64,000 bases of DNA. Source: Paraburkholderia sp. D15. GTDB lineage: Bacteria; Pseudomonadota; Gammaproteobacteria; Burkholderiales; Burkholderiaceae. Positions 8,524 to 18,461 of the stretch are shown here, piece after piece. The DNA is taken from the NCBI RefSeq assembly GCF_029910215.1, contig NZ_CP110396.1:1674001-1738000 (forward strand). The letters are read 5' to 3'. The notes beneath the pieces were generated by a model. The model was not told where the DNA came from, made no database searches, and saw only the letters and a list, made by a program, of their open reading frames with translations. How positions within the stretch are numbered: the stretch's first letter is position 1; each line of letters begins with the position of its first letter. The position numbers were made by a program, and so were the translations under genes.

Positions 8524-9225
8524 GTGATCGCAGCCAGTTTGAGCGACGTAACAAGGATCTATGGCGAGGGCGCTGCCGCCGTCGCGGCAGTGGCCAACGC
8601 GTCATTCGACATCGCCGGTGATCGCTTCACCGTGCTATCCGGGCCGTCCGGCAGCGGCAAGACAACCTTGCTGAACCTGCTAGGCGGACTCGATCGCGTC
8701 ACAAGCGGCGAGCTGACCATAGCAGGGCAATCCATCAAAACGATGACCGACGACCGCCTTGCGGATTTCAGGGCGCGTCACATCGGTTTTGTCTTCCAGT
8801 CGTTCAATCTGCTCCCCGTACTCAGCGCGTACGAGAACGTCGAGTACCCGCTCGTGCTGCTGGGCGTACCCAAGGCAGAGCGTCGCAAACGTTCCCTCGA
8901 TCTGCTCGACGCGGTGGGTCTCGTCGATAAAGCCCACCGTTTGCCGGGAGAGCTGTCGGGCGGCCAACAGCAACGCGTCGCGATTGCCCGCGCGCTAGTG
9001 ACGGACCCGTCCCTGGTACTCGCCGACGAACCGACCGCGAACCTGGACAGCGCAAGCGGCACCGCCATCATCAAGCTCATGCGAGACATGCAACTCGAGC
9101 GCCAGACTTCGTTCGTGTTTTCCTCACACGATCCACAGGTGCTCGCGTGCGCGGATGACGTCGTGGTGATCCGCGACGGCCGCGTCGTCGAAATCCGGCG
9201 CGCCGAAACAGTCGAAGGACACTAA
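8524..9225 (+). CDS. ABC transporter ATP-binding protein (MacB/LolD type)
   Basis: A 233-residue ATPase with Walker A GPSGSGKTT at about 40, Q-loop FVFQSFNLLP, signature LSGGQQQR and Walker B LVLADEPT, followed by the switch histidine SSHDP. This is the order of the LolD/MacB branch, which drives mechanotransmission permeases rather than ordinary substrate channels. I chose the GTG at 8524 because GGAG lies 8 bases upstream and the frame before it encodes arginine- and serine-rich noise. The permease gene begins 2 bases after its stop, forming the head of a six-gene operon. Confidence 0.9.
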   Translation: MIAASLSDVTRIYGEGAAAVAAVANASFDIAGDRFTVLSGPSGSGKTTLLNLLGGLDRVTSGELTIAGQSIKTMTDDRLADFRARHIGFVFQSFNLLPVLSAYENVEYPLVLLGVPKAERRKRSLDLLDAVGLVDKAHRLPGELSGGQQQRVAIARALVTDPSLVLADEPTANLDSASGTAIIKLMRDMQLERQTSFVFSSHDPQVLACADDVVVIRDGRVVEIRRAETVEGH

Positions 9226-9227
9226 CC

Positions 9228-10625
9228 ATGAAAACCCTCCTCCTTGCTTTCCGCAACCTGAAGCGCAACCGGCGCCGCTCCTCGACCACGATGCTCGCCA
9301 TGATCAGCGGCCTCGCCGCGGTGCTGCTGTTCGGCGGCTACACAACCGACATCAACTACGGATTGCAAAGCAATTACGTCAGACAGAGCGGGCATCTGCA
9401 ACTGCAGCACAGCAATTACTTTCTGTACGGCAGCGGCGACCCGGTGTCTTACGGCATCGACAACTATGAGCATGTCATCGATGTACTGCGCGGTGATCCG
9501 CAACTGGCCTCACTGGTGACAGTCATTACGCCGGTCCTGTCGGTCAACGGCATTGCGGGCAATTTTTCCGCCGGTGTATCGCGCACGGTGTTCGGTGTCG
9601 GCATGGTCGTCGCCGATCAGAATCGCATGCGGACGTGGAATGACTACGGGTTTCCCGGCCGCCCCAGTCAGTTGAAGCTCACCGGCAGCGGCCCCGATGC
9701 CGCGGTGATCGGTACGGGAGTGGCGCGCGTACTGCGCCTGTGCGATCGACTCGACGTGCCCCACTGCAGCGGACAGGATGCGCAAGCCCCGCTCCAGCCG
9801 AAAACGGTCGCCGCCGCGCCGGCCGACATCGCCGCGCTGTCGGCCATCGAAGCCGCAGCCAAGCCGAAAACACCCGGTGCCCACATCGAATTGCTGGCAT
9901 CGAATGCTTATGGCGCTCCCAACATCGCCGAGTTGAATGTCGTCCAGGCACAGCGTCAGGGCGTGAAAGAAGTCGACGACATGTTCGTGCAACTCCATCT
10001 TCCCCAAGCGCAGCGATTGGTCTACGGCGGCGGGCAACCCAAGGTGACTGCCATCGAGGTGCAGCTTCATCACACGGATCAGTTGCCGCAAGCGCGAGCG
10101 CGGCTGAACGCGTTGCTCTCGTCGTCGTTGCGAGGCGAACCCATCGAAGTGCTGGATTTCGCCACACTCAACGCGCAATACGGCCAGATTACCGGCATGT
10201 TCGGCGCGGTGTTCGGCTTCATCGCCGTGCTGATCGCGACCGTCGTCATGTTCACGGTCAGCAACACCATGAATATGGCAGTCATGGAGCGGACCCATGA
10301 AATCGGCACATTGCGCGCAATCGGCGTGCGGCGCGCCGGCATCCGGCGGATGTTCGTCTACGAGGGTTTTCTGCTTGGCGTCTGCGGCGCCGCCGTCGGT
10401 GTCTTGTGCGCCCTAGGGGCCGCTGCGTTGATCAATCACGCCGGCCTGCATTGGGTACCGCCTGGCCAGACTGAACCCGTCGCGTTGACAGTACGCGTAT
10501 GGGGCGAAACCGCGATGATCGCGCGCTATGCGATCGGCGTGGTGCTGGTCGCAACATTCTCGGCATGGTGGCCGGCTCGCCGGGCAGCCCGTATGCCCAT
10601 CGTCGATTCGCTGCGCTTCGCCTGA
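9228..10625 (+). CDS. FtsX/MacB-type ABC permease
   Basis: A 465-residue membrane protein. One transmembrane segment near the N-terminus (residues ~20-40) is followed by a large periplasmic domain (~45-320) and three C-terminal segments (~325-350, 385-410, 430-455). The segment MERTHEIGTLRAIGVRR between the last group is the classic FtsX/LolE coupling region. It pairs with the ATPase just upstream. Only one permease is encoded, so a homodimer is expected. The LolA-like protein downstream suggests that it extracts or hands over a lipid or lipoprotein; this is inference. Confidence 0.88.
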   Translation: MKTLLLAFRNLKRNRRRSSTTMLAMISGLAAVLLFGGYTTDINYGLQSNYVRQSGHLQLQHSNYFLYGSGDPVSYGIDNYEHVIDVLRGDPQLASLVTVITPVLSVNGIAGNFSAGVSRTVFGVGMVVADQNRMRTWNDYGFPGRPSQLKLTGSGPDAAVIGTGVARVLRLCDRLDVPHCSGQDAQAPLQPKTVAAAPADIAALSAIEAAAKPKTPGAHIELLASNAYGAPNIAELNVVQAQRQGVKEVDDMFVQLHLPQAQRLVYGGGQPKVTAIEVQLHHTDQLPQARARLNALLSSSLRGEPIEVLDFATLNAQYGQITGMFGAVFGFIAVLIATVVMFTVSNTMNMAVMERTHEIGTLRAIGVRRAGIRRMFVYEGFLLGVCGAAVGVLCALGAAALINHAGLHWVPPGQTEPVALTVRVWGETAMIARYAIGVVLVATFSAWWPARRAARMPIVDSLRFA

Positions 10626-10641
10626 TACATCGGAGACCACC

Positions 10642-11418
10642 ATGAAGATCAGATCGCTCATTACGCTTGCCGGTGCTCTGCTGATTGCATCCACCGCCTT
10701 CGGCGCCGTGCCTTCCGCACAACAACTGCTGATCGACAGCGACGCCATCCGCAATCCCGACAAACCGTTCAGCCTGACCACCACCCTCATCGAGTTTCGT
10801 CAGGGGCAGCAAACGGCGACTGACGTGTTGACCGTGTATTCGAAGGCCGATCCCGCCGACGGTCAATTCCGGAGTCTCGTCCAGTTTCAGAGTCCCGCTC
10901 GCGATACGAACAAACTGTTGCTCAAGAACGGCAACGACCTCTGGTTCTATGACCCGTCGAGTCAGGCCAGCGTGCGCCTGTCGCCGCAACAGCGCTTGTT
11001 GGGACAGGCGTCCAACGGTGACGTCGTGACCGTGAACTGGGCGAGAGACTACGACGCGAAGCTGAGCGGCGAGGAAGATATCGCCGACGGCGACCGCCAG
11101 ACCCGGCACTGCTACAAACTGGACCTGACCGCGCGTACGGCGGATGTGACCTATCACGCCATCGAACTCTGGATCGACGGCGCAAGCAAATGGCCGATCA
11201 AGGCCCGCTTCATGTCGGAGAGCGGCAACTTGCTGAAAACCACGTATTTCCGTCGATTCCAGACGGCACTCGGCATGACGCGTCCGACTGAGATGATCAT
11301 CATCGACGGCCTCGATCCCGCCTGGGTCACCGTCATGCGTTATGGCGACTACGCGTGGCGCGAGATACCCGATTCGTGGTTGCAACGCGCGTACCTTCCG
11401 CGTTTCAAAGCGCAGTAA
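10642..11418 (+). CDS. LolA-like periplasmic protein (outer membrane lipoprotein-sorting family)
   Basis: A 258-residue protein with a clear signal peptide (MKIRSLITLAGALLIASTAFG). The mature part has the LolA-like half-barrel pattern: LVQFQSPARDTNKLLLKNGNDLWFYDPSSQ, then HAIELWIDGASKWPIKARF. Such proteins carry acyl-chain cargo across the periplasm. It starts 16 bases after the permease and ends 2 bases before the predicted outer-membrane protein gene, so it probably ferries the cargo of this operon. It is not the housekeeping LolA, which normally has a different neighbourhood. Confidence 0.8.
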   Translation: MKIRSLITLAGALLIASTAFGAVPSAQQLLIDSDAIRNPDKPFSLTTTLIEFRQGQQTATDVLTVYSKADPADGQFRSLVQFQSPARDTNKLLLKNGNDLWFYDPSSQASVRLSPQQRLLGQASNGDVVTVNWARDYDAKLSGEEDIADGDRQTRHCYKLDLTARTADVTYHAIELWIDGASKWPIKARFMSESGNLLKTTYFRRFQTALGMTRPTEMIIIDGLDPAWVTVMRYGDYAWREIPDSWLQRAYLPRFKAQ

Positions 11419-11420
11419 AA

Positions 11421-12668
11421 ATGCGCCATTTGATCGCGATCGCGTTGGGGTGTATGTCGGCAGCGAGCCCGGCCATGGCATCGGGCGACGCGGATCCACT
11501 CATGCTCGCCGATTCGGCGACCGCCGCGCCGGTCAATCACCGCGACTGGCAGGCGGCATTCGAATTCGCCACGGGCAACTACTCGCCGGTCAGCCAGACC
11601 AACCACGTAGAGCTCAACGACAACGCCCGTGTCTCCGCAAGCGTCGATTACAGCAGCAAACTGGCAAGCGATTGGCAAGCCGTGCTGGCCAATCGCGTGG
11701 ATGCCGGGTGGCGCAGCCCTTCGGGGCAGTACAACATTGTCGACACGTTGAAACAGGCCTATCTGAGTTGGCAACCCAGTCAGGCGGTCATTGTCGACGC
11801 CGGCCGTATCAACCTGCGCGAAGGTGTCGCCGCCGGTTTCAATCCAACGGACTTCTTCAAAACCAATGCGATACGTTCCGTCGTGTCTATCGATCCCACC
11901 AGCCTGCGAGAGAACCGTCAGGGCAGTGTGATGCTGCGTAGTCAACTGCTATGGACCGGCGGTTCGATGTCCGCGCTCGTCTCTCCGCCGCTCCAGCACA
12001 ACCCGAGCGATGCGCCATTCGATCCCGATTTCGGCGCAACGAACCAGAACTTCCGCTACATGCTCAGTGAAACCCAACGTCTGGTCGGCGAGTTCGCGCC
12101 TCAGTGGTTGCTTTATGGCGGGGCTGGGATCGCGCCGCAAGTCGGCGTCAACCTGACCACGTTACTGGGCGATTCGACCGTCGGATTTATCGAATACGCG
12201 GGTGGCCGCAGCGGTGAGCTCGCCGACCCGGCGCAGCCTGCCAGCTTCCATTCAAAACTGGCGACCGGACTCACGCACACGTTCCCCAACAAGCTTTCCG
12301 TCACACTGGAATACGACTACGACGGCACGAGTGCCGACCGCGCCACCTGGGACGCACTGGACAGTGACCCAGCGCGCTACTGGCAATATCGCAACACGGC
12401 GGCAAGCACTCAGGCATTGACGACCCGGCAGTCGCTTTTCCTCTATGCAAGCTGGCAAGATGCGCTCGTGCGACATCTCGATCTCTCAGCCATGGCACGC
12501 CTCGACCTCGTGGACCATAGCTATTTCACATGGCTCGAAACACGCTACCATTGGCCCCGCATCGATCTCGCGTTCCAATGGCAGACCAATCACGGCGCTT
12601 CGTACAGTAACTACGGTGCGCAAACGCAATCGCAAGTCGTGCAAGCACTGATGACCTTCTACTACTAA
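11421..12668 (+). CDS. Predicted outer-membrane beta-barrel protein (DUF1302-like)
   Basis: A 415-residue protein with a signal peptide (MRHLIAIALGCMSAASPAMASG), many alternating aromatic and polar strands, and a C-terminal aromatic ending (MTFYY) typical of outer-membrane barrels. Segments such as QAYLSWQPSQAVIVDAGRINLREGVAAGFNPTDF recall DUF1302/alginate-export-like barrels. It starts 2 bases after the LolA-like gene. It is likely the outer-membrane end point of the ABC/LolA-like route. Exact family is not certain. Confidence 0.7.
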   Translation: MRHLIAIALGCMSAASPAMASGDADPLMLADSATAAPVNHRDWQAAFEFATGNYSPVSQTNHVELNDNARVSASVDYSSKLASDWQAVLANRVDAGWRSPSGQYNIVDTLKQAYLSWQPSQAVIVDAGRINLREGVAAGFNPTDFFKTNAIRSVVSIDPTSLRENRQGSVMLRSQLLWTGGSMSALVSPPLQHNPSDAPFDPDFGATNQNFRYMLSETQRLVGEFAPQWLLYGGAGIAPQVGVNLTTLLGDSTVGFIEYAGGRSGELADPAQPASFHSKLATGLTHTFPNKLSVTLEYDYDGTSADRATWDALDSDPARYWQYRNTAASTQALTTRQSLFLYASWQDALVRHLDLSAMARLDLVDHSYFTWLETRYHWPRIDLAFQWQTNHGASYSNYGAQTQSQVVQALMTFYY

Positions 12669-12671
12669 AAG

Positions 12672-13727
12672 ATGCAAAGCAGATTAGCCACATGGATGGG
12701 ATTTGGAACAAGCCGAAGAGGCCGAGCCGCTTTCCTGACTAGCGTCGTGCTGCTGAATTGCCTTATTGCTGTGATTTTTTGGGCCGGCAGTCGTAAAGCG
12801 CCGCTTTTTTCCTATCTGATCAGTTCGAACGCGATCGGATTCAGCGCGCTTTTTCTCAACCAACTGGTCAGCCGGTTCGCTAATGGCAGGCTCGGCATGC
12901 TCATACAGGTATTGTTCATCGCGCCCGTTAGCGTGGTGGTCGGCGTGGAGGTCGCCGGCATGACGGCAGCACATGCGCCACCGCTTCTCGAACGTACCAG
13001 TATGGCGACGTGGCTCGCGTTCGCGCCTTCCTTTCTGGTGGCGGCGCTGATCTGCGCCTTCACCTCGGTGTTCGTGCGTGCCTCCCACATGCGTGCCGCG
13101 CTCGAAACCCAGCGCAGGGAAGCGGCCGAATTGAAGCAATCGGAAACTGCCGCGCGTCTCGCGCTGCTCCAGGCGCAGATAGAACCGCATTTTCTTTTCA
13201 ACACGCTGGCGAATGTTCAAAGCCTGATCGAGCGCGACTCGGCACGCGCGTCGGCCATGCTGGACAGCCTGAACCGCTATTTGCGCGCGAGCCTCGGACG
13301 CACGCGCAAGCCCGTGTCACACCTCAACGAGGAACTCGAACTGGTTGAGGCGCTGCTCAGCATTGCTTCCATGCGTCTCGAGAAGCGTTTGCGTTATACG
13401 ATTTCTGTCCCGGAAGCGCTTCACCAAGTAGCGCTCCCGCCGTTATTGCTGCAGCCGCTCGTCGAAAACGCCGTGATTCACGGCATCGAGCCTGCCATTC
13501 ACGGCGGTGAGATTGTTATTGCCGCCCATCGGGAAGAAGGTGTTTTAAAGTTGAGCGTGGCCGATACGGGAGTGGGCCTGGGCAACAGCACCCGGTTGCA
13601 TGGTGGCGTCGGACTGGCAAACGTGCGTGCGCGCCTTCAAAGTCTTTATGGCGACGCCGCATCGTTATCCGTCAATTCCAATGCCTCACGTGGCGTGACT
13701 GCGAGCCTGCTTATTCCAATGCCTTGA
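12672..13727 (+). CDS. LytS-type sensor histidine kinase
   Basis: A 351-residue kinase. About four hydrophobic segments occupy residues 20-135, followed by a coiled linker and the His_kinase motif QAQIEPHFLFNTL, with the phospho-acceptor histidine at about 173. The C-terminal ATPase carries LLQPLVENAVIHG (N box) and DTGVGLG. This is the LytS/YehU class with no large periplasmic sensor, so it may sense membrane state. It is 3 bases after the barrel gene and 1 base before its partner regulator. Confidence 0.9.
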   Translation: MQSRLATWMGFGTSRRGRAAFLTSVVLLNCLIAVIFWAGSRKAPLFSYLISSNAIGFSALFLNQLVSRFANGRLGMLIQVLFIAPVSVVVGVEVAGMTAAHAPPLLERTSMATWLAFAPSFLVAALICAFTSVFVRASHMRAALETQRREAAELKQSETAARLALLQAQIEPHFLFNTLANVQSLIERDSARASAMLDSLNRYLRASLGRTRKPVSHLNEELELVEALLSIASMRLEKRLRYTISVPEALHQVALPPLLLQPLVENAVIHGIEPAIHGGEIVIAAHREEGVLKLSVADTGVGLGNSTRLHGGVGLANVRARLQSLYGDAASLSVNSNASRGVTASLLIPMP

Positions 13728-13728
13728 T

Positions 13729-14460
13729 ATGCCGACTGCCCTGATCGCCGATGATGAACCGAACCTGTCCGCCGAACTCACTTCGCGTCTGGCTCATTTC
13801 TGGCCGGAGTTGCAGATCGTCGCGATATCGAACAACGGCGTGGACGCATTGGCTGAGTTGAATGCCAAACAACCCGATTTTGCGTTTCTCGACATTCGGA
13901 TGCCCGGTGTCGACGGACTTCAGATAGCGCGATTGCTGCCGAATATACGTGTTGTATTCGTCACTGCTTACGACGAGTACGCGGTACAAGCTTTCGATAC
14001 TTCCGCCGTCGACTATCTTCTGAAGCCGCTCAACGACGACCGGCTTCTCCGTTGCATTGCAAAACTGCAACGCGGCAACTGGCTTGCCCCCGATCTCACC
14101 ACCACGGCGCCCATCGTTTCCTCCAATGACGCCGCGCCGATCAAATGGCTGACGGTAGGGTTGAAAGATGCAACCCATCTGGTGCCGGTGGACGACGTGC
14201 TGTACTTCAAGGCAACCGACAAGTACACGGAAGTGGTGACTCGCGAGCGTAGGCACATTATCCGGACATCGCTCAAAGATCTGATGCCTCGTCTCGACGC
14301 CGACAGTTTTGCGCAAGTGCATCGAAGCGCCATCGTGGCGTATTCGGCAATCGACCGGGTCGAACGCGATCTGCTCGGTCGCTTGCGTATCCACCTGATT
14401 GGCTGCGCGGACCTCTTGCCGGTCAGTCGCGGTTGCGTTGGCCTCTTCAAGCAAATGTGA
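13729..14460 (+). CDS. LytTR-family response regulator
   Basis: A 243-residue regulator. A receiver domain covers residues 1-120, with acidic pocket ADDE and phospho-acceptor aspartate at about 55 (FLDIRMPG). A LytTR DNA-binding domain runs from about 140 to 243 (VDDVLYFKATDKYTEVVT, SFAQVHRSAIV). It forms a pair with the preceding kinase and is the last gene of the operon. It probably controls the operon itself, although I did not identify LytTR-type direct repeats upstream. Confidence 0.92.
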   Translation: MPTALIADDEPNLSAELTSRLAHFWPELQIVAISNNGVDALAELNAKQPDFAFLDIRMPGVDGLQIARLLPNIRVVFVTAYDEYAVQAFDTSAVDYLLKPLNDDRLLRCIAKLQRGNWLAPDLTTTAPIVSSNDAAPIKWLTVGLKDATHLVPVDDVLYFKATDKYTEVVTRERRHIIRTSLKDLMPRLDADSFAQVHRSAIVAYSAIDRVERDLLGRLRIHLIGCADLLPVSRGCVGLFKQM

Positions 14461-14517
14461 GCGGCCATATCACCGCTGAGCTTGCCCTGCCGGACCGCGG
14501 GTAGCGCCACAGCTCAC

Positions 14518-15036
14518 TCAAAACTTCACCTTCACCTGAAACCCGATCGTAAACGGCAAATTATCCGAAGGAATCGGCGGGATCACGATGAAGTTCGCCC
14601 CCACCCGTTTGTATTCGACCATCACGATCGGCGCGACCACCGGCCCGATCGTATGATCGCGGCCCAGACCCCAGTTGCCGTAGTTATAGCCCGAGATAAT
14701 CCCGCCCATCGCCGCGATCCGCACGATGCCCCAGTGCAGGAACTCCGGCGCGTAGACGCCGCCGCCATAATAGGACGGGCGACGCAGCGAGTTACGGAAA
14801 CCACCCGCCGTCAGCGCCCACTGATTGTTGAGCCAGCATTCGACGCCGAGGCCAGGATTGAACTGCTCGAAGTGCGTGCCCGGATCGGGATTGATGTGAT
14901 ACGAGCCGAGCATCGCGTCGACCCAGACGCCGCCATCGCACCAACTCCCCGCATGTGCCGTCGATGCCGCGGCGAGGCTGGCGACCACAGCAAATGCGCC
15001 GCGTCGGATGTTCTTCTTGATCTGCCGAAAATGCAT
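14518..15036 (-). CDS. Exported small outer-membrane-like protein
   Basis: A 172-residue protein with a signal peptide (ending AAASTAHA) and a glycine- and aromatic-rich mature chain (SWCDGGVWVDAMLGSYHINPD, NPGLGVECWLNNQWAL). It ends in alternating residues FTIGFQVKVKF, as in a small beta-barrel. The pattern is reminiscent of PagP/PagL-sized barrels, but I see no catalytic signature that would justify an enzyme name. It is convergent with the LytTR regulator gene, 57 bases away. Confidence 0.6.
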   Translation of the reverse strand: MHFRQIKKNIRRGAFAVVASLAAASTAHAGSWCDGGVWVDAMLGSYHINPDPGTHFEQFNPGLGVECWLNNQWALTAGGFRNSLRRPSYYGGGVYAPEFLHWGIVRIAAMGGIISGYNYGNWGLGRDHTIGPVVAPIVMVEYKRVGANFIVIPPIPSDNLPFTIGFQVKVKF

Positions 15037-15288
15037 GTCTTCTCCGCCACCGGTCGCGCGCCGGCGTCATCTATGTTCTGGATTGGGGAGCTTGCCGCCC
15101 GTCGCGCACTGTACCTCAACCTTCACGCGCGATGTTGAGGACGCGCTCGGGCGTGCGGGCACAAGTCATGCCCCGCCGCCTGAAACCGGAACGATAACGG
15201 AGAACCGATGGCAGAGCGGTGAAGATCGCGGTTTTTGTCGCGGTTTTATTTGCGATTTCAACCGATGCTCTGCCGCCGGCGGACAGAA

Positions 15289-15768
15289 TCACAGGCCGAG
15301 GTCGGACAGCCCCGGATGTTCGTCGGGACGACGGCCCAGCGGCCAGCGGTACAGACGGTCCGCCTCGCGGATCGGCAGGTCGTTGATGCTCGCGTGACGG
15401 CGCGCCATCAGACCGTGTTCGTCGAACTCCCAGTTCTCGTTGCCGTACGAGCGGAACCAGTTATTCGAATCGTCGTGCCATTCATAGGCGAAGCGCACCG
15501 CGATGCGGTTATCGGTGAATGCCCACAGCTCCTTGATCAGGCGATAGTCGAGTTCCTTCGCCCATTTGCGCCGCAACAGCCCGACGATCTCCGCGCGCCC
15601 ATGCGTGAACTCGGCGCGATTGCGCCAGACGCTGTCGACGGTATACGCCAGCGATACGCGTTCAGGGTCGCGGGTATTCCAGCCGTCTTCGGCGGCACGC
15701 ACTTTCTGGATCGCGGTTTCGCGCGTGAAGGGCGGGAGCGGCGGGCGGGTTTCGATCGGGTCGGCCAT
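15289..15768 (-). CDS. DUF1348 / NTF2-like protein
   Basis: A 159-residue protein of the nuclear transport factor 2-like fold: [61 protein letters not shown]. Members are small cone-shaped proteins of mostly unknown function. The ATG at 15766-15768 follows AAGGAAAC and starts 17 bases after the TetR gene stop, so the pair is probably one transcript and autoregulated through the operator at 16556. Confidence 0.8.
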   Translation of the reverse strand: MADPIETRPPLPPFTRETAIQKVRAAEDGWNTRDPERVSLAYTVDSVWRNRAEFTHGRAEIVGLLRRKWAKELDYRLIKELWAFTDNRIAVRFAYEWHDDSNNWFRSYGNENWEFDEHGLMARRHASINDLPIREADRLYRWPLGRRPDEHPGLSDLGL

Positions 15769-15785
15769 GATGTTTCCTTGTTCAA

Positions 15786-16544
15786 TCAAGTTGCGGTGCG
15801 CCGGGATGGCGGCCGTTTGCGTGAAGCGGGTTCGGCAGTCGTGCCGGTGGATGGCTTGGCGCCGCTAGCGGGGCCCGCGGTCTGTGCGTCGAGAACGGCA
15901 CGCGCGGCGGTCTGCGCGTCGAGCGCGGCATCGGGATCACCGCTTACGAGCGCAACGGCGATCGCGCCGTCGAGCAGCACCAGCCATTGCCGCGACAGAC
16001 GCGCGGCATGGCGATGGTTGATCGCGCTCGCTCCACTCGTTCCGCTCGTGCCATTCACGCTGGACTCGTTGACGAATTCATCGCACTGCGTCCGCACGAA
16101 CGCGAGCAGCCGCTCTTTATGTTCGCGCGCAACGATACGGATCGGGTCTTCCGCCGAGGCAATCTCGCCGGCCGCGTTCAGAAACGCACAGCCGTGAAAA
16201 TCCTCCGATGCAAAGCATGCGCGCAACACGTCGAACATGCCGAGCAGACGTTTTCGCGCAGTCTTGCCGCGCTGTTGCGTACCCGCGATGAACCAGTTCA
16301 TCCAGCGTTCGTCGCGCCGTTCGAGCGCGGCGGCGACCAGTGCGTCCTTCGATCCGAAGTGCGTGTAGAAACTTTTGCGCGCCGTGCCGGATTGCTTGAC
16401 GATCGCATCCACGCCGGTTGCGTGGATGCCGCCGGCGTAGATCAGCGCCTCGGCGGCGTCGAGCAGCCGGTCGCGCGCGCTGCCGGGCGACGAGGCGTCC
16501 GCCTGGGTTTCGGTTTCAGTATCGGTTCGGGTATCGGTAGCCAT
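15786..16544 (-). CDS. TetR-family repressor
   Basis: A 252-residue regulator. The helix-turn-helix lies at residues ~24-70 ([47 protein letters not shown], read as separate parts), followed by an all-helical ligand domain. The last ~50 residues are low-complexity ([18 protein letters not shown]) and longer than is usual for the family. It is divergent from the YceI lipoprotein gene, and an operator-like palindrome sits 11 bases upstream of its start. Confidence 0.87.
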   Translation of the reverse strand: MATDTRTDTETETQADASSPGSARDRLLDAAEALIYAGGIHATGVDAIVKQSGTARKSFYTHFGSKDALVAAALERRDERWMNWFIAGTQQRGKTARKRLLGMFDVLRACFASEDFHGCAFLNAAGEIASAEDPIRIVAREHKERLLAFVRTQCDEFVNESSVNGTSGTSGASAINHRHAARLSRQWLVLLDGAIAVALVSGDPDAALDAQTAARAVLDAQTAGPASGAKPSTGTTAEPASRKRPPSRRTAT

Positions 16545-16555
16545 GTGCGAAGGGT

Positions 16556-16569
16556 AGAACGATCATTCT
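16556..16569. promoter_or_regulatory. Likely TetR operator
   Basis: AGAACGATCATTCT is a near-perfect palindrome (AGAA-CGATCA-TTCT) between the divergent tetR and YceI genes. AGAACGATC-type palindromes are common operators for this kind of TetR repressor, so autoregulation is likely. Confidence 0.55.
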
Positions 16570-16654
16570 CCTTCGTCAAGCCTTCGCGTGCTTTTTGCGG
16601 ACGAGGTACGCGACCTGCAATCTTGATCGCGATCGGTCAACCGGAACGAACCTT

Positions 16655-17317
16655 ATGAGCTCATCGACAGTCCGCGCCGCGTTCGTGCGCGTTTTGGGAC
16701 GCGGCGTACTCAGCGTCGCGCTGCTGAGCGCGATCGCCTGCACACCGATTCAGGTACTCACGCACTCGGTCAGTCAGAACGAAACACGCGTGCCGGCCGG
16801 CCGCTATGAGATCGATCCGGATCATTGCAGCATCACCTTCGACATCGATCACTTCAAATACTCGCGCTTCACGATGCGCTTCGATCGCAAACGCGGGCAG
16901 CTCGACTGGAACGAGGGCGGTCTGGACAAGAGCACGGCCTCGATCACGATCGACGCCGCAAGCATCGACACCAACGTGCCCTTGCTCGACAAGATGGTGA
17001 AAAGCGACAGCATGCTCGACGTCGAACGCTATCCGGAGATCCGTTTCGTGAGCACGCGCTTCGAGCGCACCGGCGATTCGCGCGGCACGTTGACCGGCAA
17101 TCTGACCATTCACGGCGTGACGCAGCCGGTTTCGCTCGACGTCACTTTCAACGGCTTCGCGCCGGACCCGCTGACGAAAAAAGACACGCTCGGTTTTTCC
17201 GCCGATGGCCATTTCAGCCGCGCGAAGTTTGGCCTCGCGACGTGGTACCCGGCCGTCGGCGACGACATTCACGTGCGCATTCAGGCGGAGTTCGTGAAAA
17301 CGCCCGCAGGCGCGTAA
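16655..17317 (+). CDS. YceI-family lipoprotein
   Basis: A 220-residue protein with a lipoprotein-like signal (LSVALLSAIACTP). It has the YceI lipocalin-like beta-barrel: AGRYEIDPDHCSITFDIDHFKYSRFTMRF (in parts), then TIDAASIDTNVPLLDKMVKSDSMLDVERYPEIRF and TGNLTIHGVTQPVSLDVTF. YceI proteins bind isoprenoid lipids in the periplasm, so a link to quinone or isoprenoid handling is plausible. The ATG at 16655 follows GGAACGAA. It is divergent from tetR and may share its operator. Confidence 0.85.
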   Translation: MSSSTVRAAFVRVLGRGVLSVALLSAIACTPIQVLTHSVSQNETRVPAGRYEIDPDHCSITFDIDHFKYSRFTMRFDRKRGQLDWNEGGLDKSTASITIDAASIDTNVPLLDKMVKSDSMLDVERYPEIRFVSTRFERTGDSRGTLTGNLTIHGVTQPVSLDVTFNGFAPDPLTKKDTLGFSADGHFSRAKFGLATWYPAVGDDIHVRIQAEFVKTPAGA

Positions 17318-17419
17318 GCGCGATGCGGGCGTTGCGGGTCTATCGCGGCGGTCATCGCTCGTAGCGTGCCGTCGCTTTCGTTTCCACTCGTTTTCTACTC
17401 GTTTTCAGCTCGTTTCAAC

Positions 17420-18448
17420 TCAAGCGGTCCAATCCAGAATCACCTTGCCGCTCTCGCCGGACAGCATCGTGGCGAACGCTTCCTGATAATCGTCGACCTT
17501 GAAATGATGCGTCAGGATCGGCGACAGATCCAGACCGCTCTGCAACATCGCGACCATCTTGTACCAGGTCTCGAACATCTCGCGGCCGTAAATGCCCTTG
17601 ATTTCGAGGCCCTTGAAAATCACCTGGGTCCAGTCGATCGCGGTTTGCGCGGGCGGAATACCGAGCAACGCGATCTTGCCGCCGTGGTTCATCGCTTCGA
17701 GCATGCTGGTAAACGCACTCGGCACGCCGGACATTTCCAGGCCGACGTCGAAGCCTTCGGTCATGTGCAGATCCGCCATCACATCGCGCAGCGACTCGCG
17801 CGACACGTTCACCGCGCGCGTCGCGCCCATCTTGCGCGCGAGTTCGAGACGGTAATCGTTGACGTCGGTAATCACGACGTTGCGCGCGCCGACGTGTTTC
17901 GCAATCGCGACCGCCATGATCCCGATCGGTCCCGCGCCGGTGATCAGCACGTCCTCGCCGACCAGATTGAACGACAGCGCCGTATGCGTGGCATTGCCGA
18001 ACGGATCGAAAATCGCGGCGAGGTCGTCGGAGATCTCCGGCGGAATCTTGAATGCGTTGAAGGCCGGAATCACCAGATACTCGGCGAACGCGCCTTCGCG
18101 ATTCACGCCGACGCCCACCGTGTTGCGGCACAAATGCCGGCGCCCCGCGCGACAGTTGCGGCAGAAGCCGCAGGTAATGTGCCCTTCGCCCGACACGCGG
18201 TCGCCGATCGCAAAGCCGCGCACTTCCTGGCCCATCTCGACGATTTCGCCGACATACTCGTGGCCGACGTGCATGGGTACGGGAATCGTTTTCTGCGCCC
18301 AGTCGTCCCACTTCCAGATATGAATGTCGGTGCCGCAAATCGCGGTGCGCGTAATGCGGATCATCACATCGTTATGACCGACTTCGGGCTTCGCGACGTC
18401 CGTGAGCGTGAGCCCCGGCGCGCGTTCGAGTTTAGCCAATGCTTTCAT
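17420..18448 (-). CDS. tdh: L-threonine 3-dehydrogenase
   Basis: A 342-residue zinc-dependent alcohol dehydrogenase-family enzyme. It has a catalytic zinc region ([23 protein letters not shown]), a structural zinc four-cysteine lobe ([19 protein letters not shown], at ~90-110), and the NAD Rossmann motif [18 protein letters not shown]. It oxidises L-threonine to 2-amino-3-ketobutyrate. The gene starts 13 bases after kbl, whose product cleaves that intermediate, forming the standard kbl-tdh operon. Confidence 0.95.
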   Translation of the reverse strand: MKALAKLERAPGLTLTDVAKPEVGHNDVMIRITRTAICGTDIHIWKWDDWAQKTIPVPMHVGHEYVGEIVEMGQEVRGFAIGDRVSGEGHITCGFCRNCRAGRRHLCRNTVGVGVNREGAFAEYLVIPAFNAFKIPPEISDDLAAIFDPFGNATHTALSFNLVGEDVLITGAGPIGIMAVAIAKHVGARNVVITDVNDYRLELARKMGATRAVNVSRESLRDVMADLHMTEGFDVGLEMSGVPSAFTSMLEAMNHGGKIALLGIPPAQTAIDWTQVIFKGLEIKGIYGREMFETWYKMVAMLQSGLDLSPILTHHFKVDDYQEAFATMLSGESGKVILDWTA

Positions 18449-18461
18449 GTGCGCCTCCGGA

